Shown here: positions 13,081-24,716 of the stretch, in pieces
Layout of the letters: the number at the start of each line of letters is the position of its first letter
How positions within the stretch are numbered: position 1 is the first letter of the stretch
DNA from: Epiperipatus broadwayi
Taxonomy: Eukaryota; Onychophora; Udeonychophora; Euonychophora; Peripatidae
Direction: 5' to 3'
Length of the DNA: 64,000 nt
NCBI GenBank assembly: GCA_028023455.1
Contig: JAQFVV010006221.1
Coordinates: 1,053,501 to 1,117,500, forward strand
The notes under the pieces: model-generated
Seen by the model: only the letters and a program-made list of their open reading frames with translations
Told to the model about the DNA's origin: nothing
Databases searched by the model: none
Position numbers and translations under genes: made by a program

Positions 13081-13849
13081 TGTAACAGTAGTTGGTTCAA
13101 ACCCTGTTACAAGGAAGTTACATAAGATCTCCCAACTGCCTAGATCAGTGTGAGTCCAATAAATTGGATTCAGTGTGCGAGTATATATATAAAGAATTAA
13201 TTATATATGTCAAAGAGAGAGTTAAGGTTGAAAGTTTTTTCGTTATTATTTACAGAAAAAAGAAAAAAAAAGAGGAGAAAGATGTATATAGTTATAGTTA
13301 TTTGTTTTAAAATGCATTCATAAAAATATGTTAATAAATTACGCAAATATATAAATTTTCTTCTTGTATTATTAATTTATTTCAAATGTATACTTTTCTG
13401 TTGTTTTATTGTATATCACATTTTAATGAGAGTAGTCTTGCGTTGTTAGCCGAGAGGTATTGCAGCCGCCATGCAAGCAAGTAGTTGGTTGCAGACGGTT
13501 GTGGGTTCGCATCCCGGCCGATGCTATGACACATGGAGAAAAAATGAGAGTAATGAAAGAACTTTTATATGTATACCTGGAGGCAATTTTGTGTCTTATG
13601 TTCGATTACTTAGCACTCAAAATTTCCAAGTAATCTTAAGTAAATGTATGGCAGAAAAAGAAAAATGTTAAAAGCATGCCTAAGAAATAGAGATTAGCAT
13701 ACTGATAAACTATTTTGGGAAACCATGGAGAAATTAAGGAGTTAAAAAAGAAAAATCAGAACAAGCAAGAATGGTTTTTTGAACTGAAATGAAATATTAA
13801 TATTTTCTTGTTGCTAAATTGACTGTTACAGCTATGTTCATATTATATT
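13081..13849 (+). repeat. 3' LTR of the Ty3/gypsy element, carrying a SINE
   Basis: Begins TGTAACAG right after the purine tract. It aligns with the 5' LTR except for a 118-bp addition at 13435-13552, which is a tRNA-derived SINE plus one copy of its target duplication. Without that insertion it is about 650 bp, close to the 5' LTR length. Confidence 0.85.
13435..13542 (+). mobile_element. tRNA-derived SINE (family 1), full copy inside the 3' LTR
   Basis: A box-like TAGCCGAGAGGT and B box-like GGGTTCGCATCC (compare GGTTCGANTCC) mark an internal RNA polymerase III promoter. The unit is about 108 bp, ends in GCTATGACACATGGAG plus A's, and is flanked by AATGAGAGTA at 13425-13434 and 13543-13552. 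The empty site is preserved in the 5' LTR, which has only one AATGAGAGTA. The 3' body after the tRNA-like head is very short. Confidence 0.9.
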
Positions 13850-16800
13850 GTTGAGAGCTATTGGCATGCTCATTATATAACATTTAGAATACATAATAAA
13901 AGAAAAATATTCACATAAAAGCCATGCCTGCAAACTCAGGTATGAGGGTTACTATTGCAATAGTCAAGTTTGTACATTCGCGTAACAGAATTCAGAATCC
14001 AAGTGAAAGATACTGAAGCTGACCAGATTGGGATTGTGACATCCCGAATCCGACCACACTTCAACTCCTAATCCAGTACTCCAAGACTCAAGACCCTAAG
14101 AATGACCACCTTGAAATTACACATAGCATACTCCTTTATTTGTGGCCAACATAAGTCAGGGAGAAACAATGAGACTCATAATTAAAATTACTAATTGATC
14201 GCATCTAACGAATAACTAACTTAATGGAGACCTTTATAATGCACATATTCTATCAACATATAATCAATAATTAGAATTGGATTGAATAATGAGACTGAGA
14301 ATGGACTAGGTTAATTTACTAAAGTTTTATTTTCTTTAATAAATCAGAATATTTATAACAACTTGTATAACATGTTAAAATGCACGCAGTCATTTAATGG
14401 CTGAAGAATGTTTAGGGATGCTCTTCGGACAAATTCTTTTATAAGATATGAATAAATAATTAGTACTTTTAAATAAGATGAATGTACCAGTTGTTCATCT
14501 TATAAATTCATGATAGCCATAGATTGCTTTTACTGTGTTACAATTTGAATACAAATATTTATATGAATTTATATAAGTGTGTAAATGCATGCAGGCATTT
14601 AAATAAATAACTTATCACTACATCATGTCTATAGTGGAACATATGCTGACTCCTCTTAATGTGTGGCTGAATACCAGTAATTAAACTAAATCTTGGTTAA
14701 CATTTACCGGTGGATGTTTTTTTGTCTGTTTTATATTTATTTATTTAGCCTAAAATCGGCTACATTAAGTTAGATTGACTAGGCTTTTAAGAGTATCTCA
14801 GACAATTGCTTAAAAAATTGAAATAGGGAGATAGAGTTGGCTGTTCTGGATGTACTAATGCACTATAGCACCAGCAATACAATAGTAAAGTCACTCTGTG
14901 GATGGATTGGTAGATCAAGGGTTTCTGTGACCAACGCCGGTACCCTGAAACCAATCGTTATGATGCATGAGAAGGAACAATTAGTTCAGAAATGATGGAG
15001 GACTTACATGCTGACCTGGCCTTAAACTCAGGCTTCACGACTGCTCTACCCTATGGGAGGAAGATGTGTTGACTTAACTGAGGCTCCGTCTTAAAGACGT
15101 AAATATACATGGCAGCAAAACGAAAAAAATACAAGTAAATGAAGCAAATCTGCCAAGCAAAGAATTTTATAAATTTAATATTTATTCTACAGGCAAAAAC
15201 AATAGCTTATTAGCTTGATCAAATAAAAGCCAACTCTTAGGTAGTATGACAAAATATATGCTATAGATGGGAATAGTTATAGATATTCTTTGCTGTTCCA
15301 GCTCAATCTCATTTTGTTATTAATCAAATGACTAGTACTTCAAAAGGGAGGGGAAGTATATTTGAAGGGGTTTAATAAATAACTTAAATAGCAAATATAT
15401 TTATAAAAATTTCTCAAGGTTAGTCTATTTCTTAGTATTTAAAATTAATTTCCCACTGAAACAAGCCACATTGCAAAATTTACAATCAAATAATTATCAA
15501 AAAAATATTAAATAATAACGAGCGAGTCGTTACTATTTTCGTAAGAGGGTTTCAAAACAGCATACAGAAAATAAAGTTATAAAATAATTATGTGAAGAGG
15601 TTTTAATTAATCTCTTCTTGAAATATTAGTTTTGTGTTCGCTGTTTCAAAGCGTCAGCATATCATAAAATAAATATATAATAAATATTAAAAGCTATGTG
15701 ATTAAGAAATAATTATAGACATAACTGCAGTGATATAGTTTAAAGTAGAAAACAAAAATTAATTTTTTAAAGAAGGAAATTTTAAAAGCAAGTGGGTCAT
15801 TTAAAGATTTTAACACAATAGAAAGAAACTTTAACATAAAACAAAATACATTTAGTGGTTAGTTAGCTAACTTGAGTTTAAAAGTTTAAAAGATGGTATG
15901 AAATTAACTTTTTTTTTTTTTTTTTTTTTTTCCCTTTTTTCCCCTTTATTTTTTTAAATTTTTTTTTTAAAATATTTAAAAAAAAAATTTATTTTTATTT
16001 TTTTTTTTTTTTGAAAATAATATAATTAAAAAGAAAATAAAAACACAATAATTAAAAATATTTTTTTTCTAAAAATTGGAGATACCCCCCCCAGCGAGAC
16101 AATTGGCGTGGGTTAACATGAAATTATACAGAGCTCTTCAGTTCAAGGTGATTTACCGGTATTAGTAGGTGCTTGAGCTGGAGCTTGGTGAATTTTCTGG
16201 GCAGCTTGTGGCATGCTCTTCTCTTGTGGTTAGGCTGTAGATATTATAGAGGCATCCTGGTTAAGATGGTGTCGGATGGAAGCGAAACCATCGCCTCATT
16301 ATGGAGTGACAGCCAAGACTGCCACATTAGCCTGACATCTCGTTTCAAAAACTAAACTTGATTTTAATGGCAAATGCTATTCAAAATGGAGTCTCTTTTT
16401 TGTTTTCATGCTCAAAATATGGCCTATTTATACCTTCATCTTATCAGCTTAACACCTTTAAGAATTTTTCTTTGCCCCAGGATTACATTTTAATTAATTT
16501 TGTCAAACATACAATCTGATTTCAAATATGCTGATAAGTTTCTGTGGTGTTATAACTTTTCCTTAATTCTGTTTTAATTAAATTTCCAAAAACATGTAAT
16601 TTTGATTTTAAATATTGATAAATTATTAAAGCATTTCAGTTATAACTTTTATGGTTTTTGTGAAATTATTTTGCCATAAACAATTTTAATTAGTTAAATC
16701 CAAAAATAGCTTAATTTTTATATCTGGCACAATTTCAATTAGCCAGATTTTAAAATGACTTTTTAACTTGACCAAAGGTAGGTATGGTCGTTAATTACAT

Positions 16801-16972
16801 ACTTGTTTATGACAAAATCTGTTTCTAACCAAACTTTTAATTCTAAGAAAAAAATAACACTTAATTTTAAAGAAGACTTTTCAGCACATTTGAAAGAAAA
16901 TAACATATTTTAAATAAACCTTTTTAAAATATTTTCATCTTTTAACATTTTAAAATAATGTAATATCCGCAC
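13850..16972. other. AT-rich non-coding stretch
   Basis: No gene was recognised. The blocks 13980-14140 and 14830-15110 are notably less AT-rich and may be fragments of unidentified repeats. A long T-rich/A-rich low-complexity run lies at about 15908-16060, followed by a C-rich segment at 16085-16092. The frame at 16173-16355 has no recognisable product. Confidence 0.4.
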
Positions 16973-17056
16973 TTACGACTGTGCCAAGATTATAACTACA
17001 TGTCATACTGTGCGGTCAGCAAATAATGTTATACAAGTCCCACGCTGTTCTTTTCC

Positions 17057-17255
17057 AATGAAGCTCTCCAACGAATTGGTCTGCCACGAAGCTCTCCAAA
17101 CAAATTGGTCTGCAACAAAGCTCTCCAATGAATTGATCTGCAATGAAGCTCAGCCACGGATGCTCTCCAATGAATGGTCTGCACCAACTGCTCTCCAATG
17201 AATGGTCTGCAAGCGGATGCTCTCCAAATGCATGGTCTGCAACTTGCTACTGTGT
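17057..17255 (+). repeat. Minisatellite, about 28-bp unit, 6-7 copies
   Basis: Repeated units built on GCTCTCCAATGAATTGGTC followed by TGCAACGAA. Later units shorten to about 24-33 bp and lose the TTGG to TGG. The frames open through it (17010-17201 and 17143-17349 plus; 17016-17198 and 17150-17353 minus) are by-products of the repeat and are not called as genes. Confidence 0.8.
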
Positions 17256-17912
17256 GACTGCTCTCTACTGCTGTCTATATTACACTGCTCCATGTTACCC
17301 AGTCTTCTTATCGCTCTCTGACAACTGCAATGATCAATCAATGCACTGACCAATAAGGTAATGTCTCTTATCTAGAAACATTTGTAATTAGCAAAATTTC
17401 TAGGAATTGTCGATCGCCATTACGTCAATGCACTAATTAAATTCCTCAGCTATCAGAGCGCGATCTAAAAACAGCCTTACGAATAAAGTCTAGTTTTTCT
17501 GGAGTGCACAAAAATGTCTGCCATTTTTACAAACACTACAAATAACATAATACATTTTAATATTTTAAATCATGCCACCCCTATATACATTACAAATATA
17601 GGTTGGATTATATATCCACATACAAATTAAAATAATAACTTTATTAATAAATTGAACCCTATCATTACTTAATATAATAAAAGTATTTTATTAAAATAAA
17701 CACGATACTAATAATACACTATAATTCTATCAAGCCTATCTAACTATAGTGTTCTTTCGTATGTAAATATATAATGCTGTTCAGACAGCCATGACAGCAA
17801 ATTGTAGCTTTATTTTACATATATTATAGTTTAAATGAGGTTCGAATCTAACACAGATGAGTGGGCTACTAGATTGATGATTAAATGGCAAAGGATTAGG
17901 AGTTTCTCATTT

Positions 17913-17917
<5 letters not shown>

Positions 17918-18002
<85 letters not shown>
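17918..18002. repeat. (TA)n microsatellite, about 85 bp
   Basis: An uninterrupted TA dinucleotide run. An apparent open frame (17835-18047) encodes only Tyr-Ile repeats from this run and is not a gene. A B box-like GGTTCGAATC at about 17841 could be a fragment of another tRNA-derived SINE. Confidence 0.9.
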
Positions 18003-18008
<6 letters not shown>

Positions 18009-18816
18009 CATGCCTACAGTTTTTCCTCTCTTTTCAAACATGAATAATTTTTTACAAGAATGTATAAAAATTTAAACTCTGGGGTTAATGGGTGTTAGGA
18101 AAAAAAAAACAGAATATTTTTAAACTCAATATTCCAACTAATGATGCTTAGACTGAGAATCCAGCCATATTTCTTGACTATCACTCTGAACAAACATGTC
18201 TAAGTACAGAGAGGATCTATCTCTTGCAATTATAAATGCTATATATTGTTTTTTAAAAAATATCTGCCATACTGCAGATTAAGGCACCATTCCTAAAATT
18301 TGAAACATCTATAGGTCAGTTTCAAATCCCTTTTTAGCTCCTTGGATATTAGCCTCTCCATTTACCCACTGCCAGCTCAAAAAAAAAAAACATCGTAATG
18401 TGTCACAAGGTGTTTATAATAGCTATGTTTACTTGGATTTAGAATGAGAGAGAAAAATGAACACATAAAATAATATAAATATAATAAAATTTATTTACAA
18501 TATTTACTCACATAATACTTAGGAATGAAACCAACTCATAAAAATATATTAATGTTTAAAATACACATAACGGTAATTAATTATTATATACAGTCTTTCA
18601 ATCTGCAGAAATACTTTCGGTTAATTCTTAAACATATTTTCATGAGTAGGTAACTGTATTGGAAAAAAAATCATGTAATTAGTTTGCATTTAATTTATGA
18701 GATCTGATATATTTACTTACAATACAAAACAATCATATAATTATTATTATTATTAAATTATAATAATGTAAATGAAGATAAAAAATATCAATTAATCAAT
18801 CAATAAATATATATCA

Positions 18817-18918
18817 GTCAAGCGTTGGTGGTCAAGTGGTCAGCACAGCCACCTTACAGGTAGTTGTCCCGGGTTAGCCGGTTCACTTTCCAGCCGATGC
18901 TATGACACATGAAAAAAT
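18817..18918 (+). mobile_element. tRNA-derived SINE (family 1), second copy
   Basis: Starts GTCAAGCGTTGGTGG, keeps an A box-like region and ends with CCGATGCTATGACACATGA plus A's. Copies of ATATATATCA at 18807-18816 and 18919-18928 are probable target duplications, though the TA-rich context weakens them. The B box is degenerate compared with the 13.4 kb copy. Confidence 0.8.
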
Positions 18919-19340
18919 ATATATATCAAAATTAGAAAAAAAAAGTATTATCAATTATTAATTGAACAATAAATCAATTTTACATTTTATTTGCTTTAGT
19001 GTTTATAAAGAAAAAAAATGAAAAGAAATAAAAAAATTTAATACTTATTTTAAAAAAAATAATGTTAAAATTCTTAACTACATATTAATACTAACTTTAA
19101 TATTTGCTATCAATGTTATTATTATTTTTATTAAAGACATTTAATTTAAATAAAATATCTCTTGCCATAATATCAGAATTTTAATTTAACACTTTATTAA
19201 ATTATAGGTTCAAACCTTTTTTAAAAAATTGATCAGTAAGACAGTTTTAAGATTTAAGGCTTTACTAGCTTTATTTTGTTAAATTATCCTCCAGATTATG
19301 CATTCACAAATAGGCAGGAAGAAGTTATGTGAAAGTTGAC

Positions 19341-19456
19341 AAGTAGTAACAATTCTTTATCCTCAACTGTTTAATGCAGGTAATGACAATTCTAAAACAA
19401 GTAGTAATAATTCTTTATCCTCAACTGTTTAATGCAGGTAAAAAGGAGACATTTCT
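19341..19456 (+). repeat. Tandem duplication, 58-bp unit, two copies
   Basis: The block beginning AAGTAGTAACAATTCTTTAT and ending near TTCTAAAAC is repeated at 19341 and 19399 with a small insertion (AAAAGGAGACA-like) in the second copy. It lies about 520 bp upstream of the repeat-encoding exon. Confidence 0.75.
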
Positions 19457-19978
19457 AAAACTGGAATTTGCAGGAGATAATATAATTTGAGTTTGACTAG
19501 TGCACTAATTAGATTTTACCCCATCATAATGAGATTTTCAGTTATTGCCTAGTTTCTATCATAGCTATATTGATAATTCTTAAGTTAAGTCTGTCATTCT
19601 AATCAATTTAATATTATAATGCTGTTGAACAGAGTTATTTGCTTGTTAAAATGCTCCAAAAACACTTCACCACAAGGATATTAAGGTTGTTTTAAAACAA
19701 AAAAGCTTTCTTCCAAAACTTTATTTTTAGACAACAAAATAAAAAAAAAGTGTCTCACAACTTTTTTTTCTATGAATGCTAAGATTATATGTAATAAATC
19801 TGGAAACTTTTAATTATTATTAATTTAATTTAAACAAATAAAAAACAATTACATTCTTTTTTTTCTTCTTTAAAAAAACATGACTATTTAGAGTGTTGTT
19901 TAAAAAAAAATTTGCAATGTCAGACCAGCTTTATTTCTAAAAAAATGTCTGAACTGATACAATATATTTATATATTAG

Positions 19979-20464
19979 GATGAAGATTTGACTAAAAAGA
20001 CTCCAGATATAGATGCTTCTAAAACAGTAAAAACACCAGATATTCCAAAGACACCTGAAGTTGCAGAACCAGTAAAAGCACCAGATAAACCAGTAAAAAC
20101 ACCAGATATTATAAAGACACCTGAAGTTGCAGAACCAGTAAAATCACCAGATAAACCAGTAAAAACACCAGATAAAACAGTAAAAACACCAGATATTACA
20201 AAGACACCTGAAGTTGCAGAACCAGTAAAAGCACCAGATAAACCAGAAAAAACACCAGATATTATAAAGACACCTGAAGTTGCAGAACCAGTAAAAACAC
20301 CAGATAAACCAGTAAAAAGACGAGGTAGACCAGCAAAAAAATCCACTGAAACACCAGAAGATGAAGAAAAAATCGTACCTGAAAGTAAAATTGAAAGCAT
20401 ATCTCTTAAATCTGAAACTTCTGAAGAGCAATGGAAAGAAGCGGAAGGAGATTTTGAAGAACAG
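19979..20464 (+). CDS. Candidate internal exon: Lys/Pro/Thr-rich repeat protein with RGRP motif
   Basis: The segment follows TATATATTAG (acceptor AG at 19977-19978) and ends CAG before GTAATT (donor at 20465), giving 162 codons in phase 0 at both ends. No ATG is needed if it is internal. It encodes four copies of a 22-residue unit centred on KTPEVAEPVK with DKPVKTPD linkers, starting near 20048, 20114, 20201 and 20267; the second is lengthened by 7 residues. After the repeats comes KRRGRPAKK, an AT-hook-like basic patch, and an acidic tail ending GDFEEQ. The protein segment is predicted to be disordered. Its 3' phase matches the 48404 exon, so it could be the cytoplasmic N-terminus of the transporter gene, or an exon of an unrelated nuclear protein gene. 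Confidence 0.6.
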
Positions 20465-22062
20465 GTAATTTATTTATTTTACAAATAAATTATTTATGGT
20501 GTTAGTTTTAGCATGTATGAATGAATGGTATTAATCACAATAGAATCACATAGATAATATAAAAAAAAATTAATTGATGAAAGAGGCTAAATTATAAATT
20601 ATAATTCAATCTTATGATCTAATTTTAACCACTATGGAGTTAATTAATATTAGTTTTGGCTTAAAGTGCAATTGGTAAAGAGTTTTTACTTTTGCAGTTT
20701 TACTAATAAGGGGTTAATTATGTTCATACTTGACTTTAATTTTTGTATTGGAGCAATAACTAGCTTTGCTTCTGGGATCGATGCTTTCTATATGAAGAAA
20801 GATTTATGTCAAGGGTAACTTTGGTAAGCAGCAATAAAATGCAATAGATAAAAATAATGTTAATATTGGTGTCATTTGTGGGCCTACAATTATTGATATA
20901 AATGAGGTGAAATATATTCCAAATGCTTTTAATGTTTTATTTTGAAGTTAGTAAAGCTAGGTTTAATTTGCTTTTGGGTGATGATAATAACTGCAAAATA
21001 ATACTTTTGGAACTGTGGTCAGGAGCCTTTATGAACAGAAATTATTTTACTAGTTGGTCTTTCACCTACAGTTTATATGAATCTTAACATTTCTTTTGAC
21101 CAACAATCTGAGTTCATCGCCATAGTTAAACTATAGTTCTATACTTCTTTTTCTATTTTCCAGAAAAAATATTCTTAAGAATTAGTTGGGACATAAATTT
21201 GAATTATCTGAATTTGGTAGCTAGTTAATCCTAAACTATTTGTTTTCTCACTATTTATTCTCTTATCACATGATCATATGGGGATTTTATGCACAAGCCT
21301 TCTGGCATCCATTGATTACTCTGGTTGGCACAGGGTGGCACTACCATATGGAGAGTTTTGCCTATTTATTCTCTTCATGGTTTTTCTAACTACTTCCTAA
21401 ATTAACATCTTAATTTAAACCCTTTTTAAAATCTCACAATTTTAAAACTTAAAATTAATCTATATTCGAAGATGACATTATAAAAAAGTTATTATTTAAT
21501 TAATGGCAGTTTAAGGTTATAACCCACAATTTTAATCCTTTTTATCCTAAGTCTTAGATAACTTGCATCAGTTTGTTTTTAAGAATGAGTTTACGTTGTC
21601 ACTTATAACATAAAAAAATAAAATGAGCATTCGCACTGACACACCTATGTGCATTCTATCTTTAGCAAAATTCAGTGAATTTAAAAATTATTAGGCATTT
21701 GAAGGAAAAAAGAATCATACTGTTTTATTCTTAAACTCAGCGATAAATGCCAATAAATTTACTATGCTATCTTATTGGATCTTTTACTAGGTACAAATTC
21801 GCTTACTAATATTAACCAAAATGATAAAAATGTATAAATTATACTCAAATATTTGCTTTAGTCAGTTCTCATTAAGTCTTTTAGTTATCAAAAAATGCTT
21901 TCCACTAGATTTTCTTTCCACTAGATTTTAAAGTCAGAGGAAAGTTGTTGGAGAGACCTCTGTTCATCACTATGCCATATAAGTTTGTTTTAATGAGTGA
22001 TATATAGTTTTGATGTAGAAATGTTTTAAAAGTTTTTTATATAAATGATTCAAAAATAAATA
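20465..22062. other. Non-coding stretch after the repeat exon
   Basis: AT-rich and apparently intronic. It contains a 100-bp fragment of repeat family B at 21271-21372 (see separate entry) and no recognised exon. Confidence 0.5.
21271..21372 (+). repeat. Repeat family B fragment, no ribozyme part
   Basis: Matches the 3' part of the family B unit: the GATTTTATGCACAA block, CTTCTGGCATCCATTGATTA, GGCACAGGGTGGCACTAC and GAGAGTTTTGCCTATTT. The upstream hammerhead-like part is missing. Confidence 0.8.
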
Positions 22063-23024
22063 CACCTGGGTCTCTTTTTACACGGACTTATTTAACATGA
22101 TTTTGAAGTTAAGCGATTCGTGTTTCACCAGAAGTCGAACTCCGATATGCGCTATTACTTTAAATAATAAATTTTGCACACTCACATTATATTGAAAGTA
22201 ATAGCACATTATAGAAATTCGACTTTCAACTTAGTAATTTCAATATTGTCAGTGCTTTATAATAGTAAGATTTTATGCAATAATGAAATTAAAATCATGA
22301 TTTCCACATTTTATGTATACACACATTAAATTTTACAAGATTATAATGTAAATTTGTTCAAACATTGTGCGTGTTAATTTTGCATTTTAAATCACATTCT
22401 GTTTTTGCTTTTTAAAAAAGAACGTGTAATCAATTGTTAATCATTTAGTGTCCGCAAGTTTATTTTTAAAAGATAAGTAATAGCAGTGGTCACAATTAAA
22501 ATTGAAAATTAAAGACAAAAATAAGAATTTCATTTTTAGTTGTTAGATTAATTACTAATTACGTTGTCACCAGAAAACCATTAATTAACACAACATGAGA
22601 GTGACATTGGCACTAGTTGTATTTCATCTTATGAAGAATCTGATTTTTTTATCAGTTTGCAAACGAACCTGTTTACCGGCAAATAGCGATAATAATTAAA
22701 ACATGTATAAAAAATATAAATTACTGTAAATTATGCATAAAAATATTGTTTTGAATAAAATTAAATATTATAGTTAAAAAAAGTTTGTTTTGTATCAATT
22801 TTTTTCAAATTTGAAATTTTTTATTAGTCATATTTTATTTCCTTATTTTTTTTTGCACGAATTTTAAAGTAAATTTTACATTGGTGCTTTGCTTTTATGC
22901 GAGTTTTGAAAAATCACAGTCCATATACCCCCTTTTTCAAGTCAAGTTATGTCTATTTTTGCACGATTTCATTTGCGCGTGTTTTCTGAGGAACCTATCT
23001 ATCGCGTAAAACGAGACCCAGGTG
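22063..23024. mobile_element. pogo/Tigger-like DNA element, copy 1 (962 bp)
   Basis: Ends are inverted: the left reads CACCTGGGTCTCTTTTTA, and the right, read on the minus strand, begins CACCTGGGTCTCGTTTTA. TA dinucleotides flank both ends (22061-22062 and 23025-23026), as for Tc1/mariner/pogo elements. The subterminal GCG-rich, CTCGTTTTA-type pattern resembles pogo/Tigger ends. No intact transposase frame was found, so it is non-autonomous or decayed. A second copy lies at 37254-38310. Confidence 0.75.
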
Positions 23025-23216
23025 TATATATATTTTTTACATTGTGAGTTAATTCTTTTAAAACCACAAAAACATCACATGATCACCATTCTCTATACTT
23101 TCCCAAGCTGTTAGGAGAATAGCAAACTCAATACAGTAGTCCCATCAATATAAGCCTTAGTAATCAATATATGCAAGAAGGTTTGTGCACAAAAATCCCC
23201 ATCTAGTGCTTACTCA

Positions 23217-23282
23217 TCCAATATGCCCAGACTAGCTTCTAGCTTGTGACTTTCATCAGTGTAGAGCCTTTCTCTGAGAACA
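23217..23282 (-). ncRNA. Hammerhead-like motif, family B, copy B1 (damaged)
   Basis: Core CTGATGA (minus, 23259 to 23253) and GAAG in place of GAAA (23239 to 23236). Stem II reads AGT/GCT with loop CACAA, so the outer pair is A-U where other copies have G-C: a compensatory change. The A-to-G at the last core base, which starts stem III, should weaken it. Confidence 0.6.
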
Positions 23283-23983
23283 CTATACCTAGATCTTAGG
23301 ATCTAATGCAACTTTCCCATCAGCCACCTTTTGCATTTCCATCATCAGATTTTCAATTGGATGGACAGTTGAAGAGTTGGAGTAGATTAAAGCCTGTCCA
23401 TTAAAGTATGAAGATTGGCTATCTTAATATATATCTGAGCACTTAAGCATATATGTGTAGAGATGGTAATCTGGACCAACTGCTGGTTTAGCATGAAATA
23501 CATATATTGATGATTATTTATCTTTTCAACTTATATGTGTTCAAGTGTATCAGTATTAGGAGATAGAGTGGAGGGTGGTGTGAAAGTCTGTGCTCATACA
23601 CCCTATATATTTCACATATAGACACAGGTATATAATAAGCCTGTGTTTCAGTTATTAACTATAAACTATGAGTCCAAAATAAAAACACAATAATGTTTTC
23701 AATCCAAGATAATTTACTTGTTTAGTCAAATCATGTGATGTTTTAGTGGTTGTATACCAATTCTGCCTGTAAGAAGTTGGTGACTATGGTTTTTTAAAAA
23801 ACTAAAGATGCCAAAATGTATAGATAATGAACTGGGCTTAGATCTGTATGACTATGCAAGTAAATTAGCTTGGATTGAAAACATTATTGTGTTTTCATCT
23901 TGTGCTCATAGATTTATAGTTAACTAAATAGGCAAATGGCTGCTGGAGGGTAGATCCTAAGATCTAGGTGCAGTGCTCTCAGA

Positions 23984-24048
23984 TTTAAGAATCCTCACTG
24001 ATGAAGGCCAAAAGCTAAAAACTTATCTGGAGTTATTGGATGAGTAGA
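23984..24048 (+). ncRNA. Hammerhead-like motif, family B, copy B2 (damaged)
   Basis: Core CTGATGA at 23998-24004 is intact, but GAAA is AAAA and the cleavage triplet region reads TTATC. Stem I outer helix (TTGGAT with its partner) is partly kept. Expected to be inactive. Confidence 0.55.
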
Positions 24049-24299
24049 CACTAAATATGGATTTTGGGCACAATTCTTCTTGCACCCATTGATTAATAAG
24101 GATTGCACTGTATGGATCTACCATATGGAGAGTTTGCTACTGTTATAATTATTTTAGTGAAATATTATTTAATAACTGAAATACAGGCTTATTATGTACT
24201 TATATCAATATATGTAATATATAGACTTTCACATAACCGACCACTCTATCTCATACCACTGATACATTTGAACACATATATGTCGAAAAAGATAAATAA

Positions 24300-24356
24300 T
24301 CACCAATATTTGTAATTCATGCTAAACCAGCAATCATCAGTTGGTCTAGATTATCA
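24300..24356 (-). ncRNA. Hammerhead-like motif, family C, damaged copy
   Basis: Core CTGATGA (minus, 24340 to 24334), stem II TGCTG/TAGCA closed with a GTT-type loop, then GAAT instead of GAAA, and stem III is lost. A partner C copy on the plus strand near 23477-23510 lacks the CTGATGA core through a small deletion. Confidence 0.55.
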
Positions 24357-24716
24357 TCTCTACACATATATGCAATTAAGTGCTCAGATATTAATATAGC
24401 CAATCTTCATACTTTAATGGACAAGCTTCAATCCACTTCACACTCCAATTCTTTTTTAAATGTGTCACTGTTTCAAGTTCTATTTTTAGATCTGTTAAAT
24501 GATTTCCATAAACACGTTATAACTCTTAGAAATTTTATAATTAGTAAATACTGCAATGCTTTTTTTATCTATTTTATTATTAGCGTTTTTGAGTGTTGTG
24601 TAACTTAAGATAAGTAGCTTATTTTGCTTTGAAGTGAACTTTTTATTCATAATTATTAAATTTAGACTGTTAATTTAATTAATTTTCCATCGCAAAAGGT
24701 TTAATTACTGTCCAAC

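Larger units (their letters stand above)
6843..13849 (+). mobile_element. Ty3/gypsy-type LTR retrotransposon, decayed, about 7 kb
   Basis: Two related direct repeats, both starting TGTAACAG, bound a region with remnants of gag, protease, reverse transcriptase, RNase H and integrase in that order, which is the Ty3/gypsy order. A purine tract (AGGGGGGCA, 13071-13079) directly precedes the 3' LTR. Coding is broken by many stops and frameshifts and the YxDD box is altered, so the element is not autonomous. The left edge abuts a TA-rich tract. The outer LTR ends are uncertain by about 20 bp because similarity continues past a CTGTTACA that would pair with TGTAACAG; no clean target duplication could be assigned. 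Confidence 0.9.
23066..24450. mobile_element. Compound of ribozyme-bearing repeats B and C in opposed orientations
   Basis: Order: B reversed (23066-23340), C forward (23365-23640), a central segment also seen in the B tandem at 47 kb (23640-23925, containing GATTGAAAACATTATTGTGTT), B forward (23926-24145), C reversed (24150-24450). The two C arms are reverse complements over about 250 bp, for example around TTAAAGTATGAAGATTGGCT on the left and its complement near 24400-24420. B and C each carry hammerhead-like motifs. The arrangement is what repeated template-switching insertions of Penelope-like elements could leave. Confidence 0.75.

Noticed and set aside
13436-13535. True tRNA gene
   Set aside because: The boxes lie in a repeated unit with A tail and target duplications, and no cloverleaf with a proper acceptor stem is apparent; it is a SINE.
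17835-18047. Tyr-Ile repeat protein
   Set aside because: It is the translation of a TA microsatellite.
19975-20431. Minus-strand frames opposite the repeat exon
   Set aside because: They are shadows of the plus-strand repeat; the plus strand has matching splice sites and a better composition.
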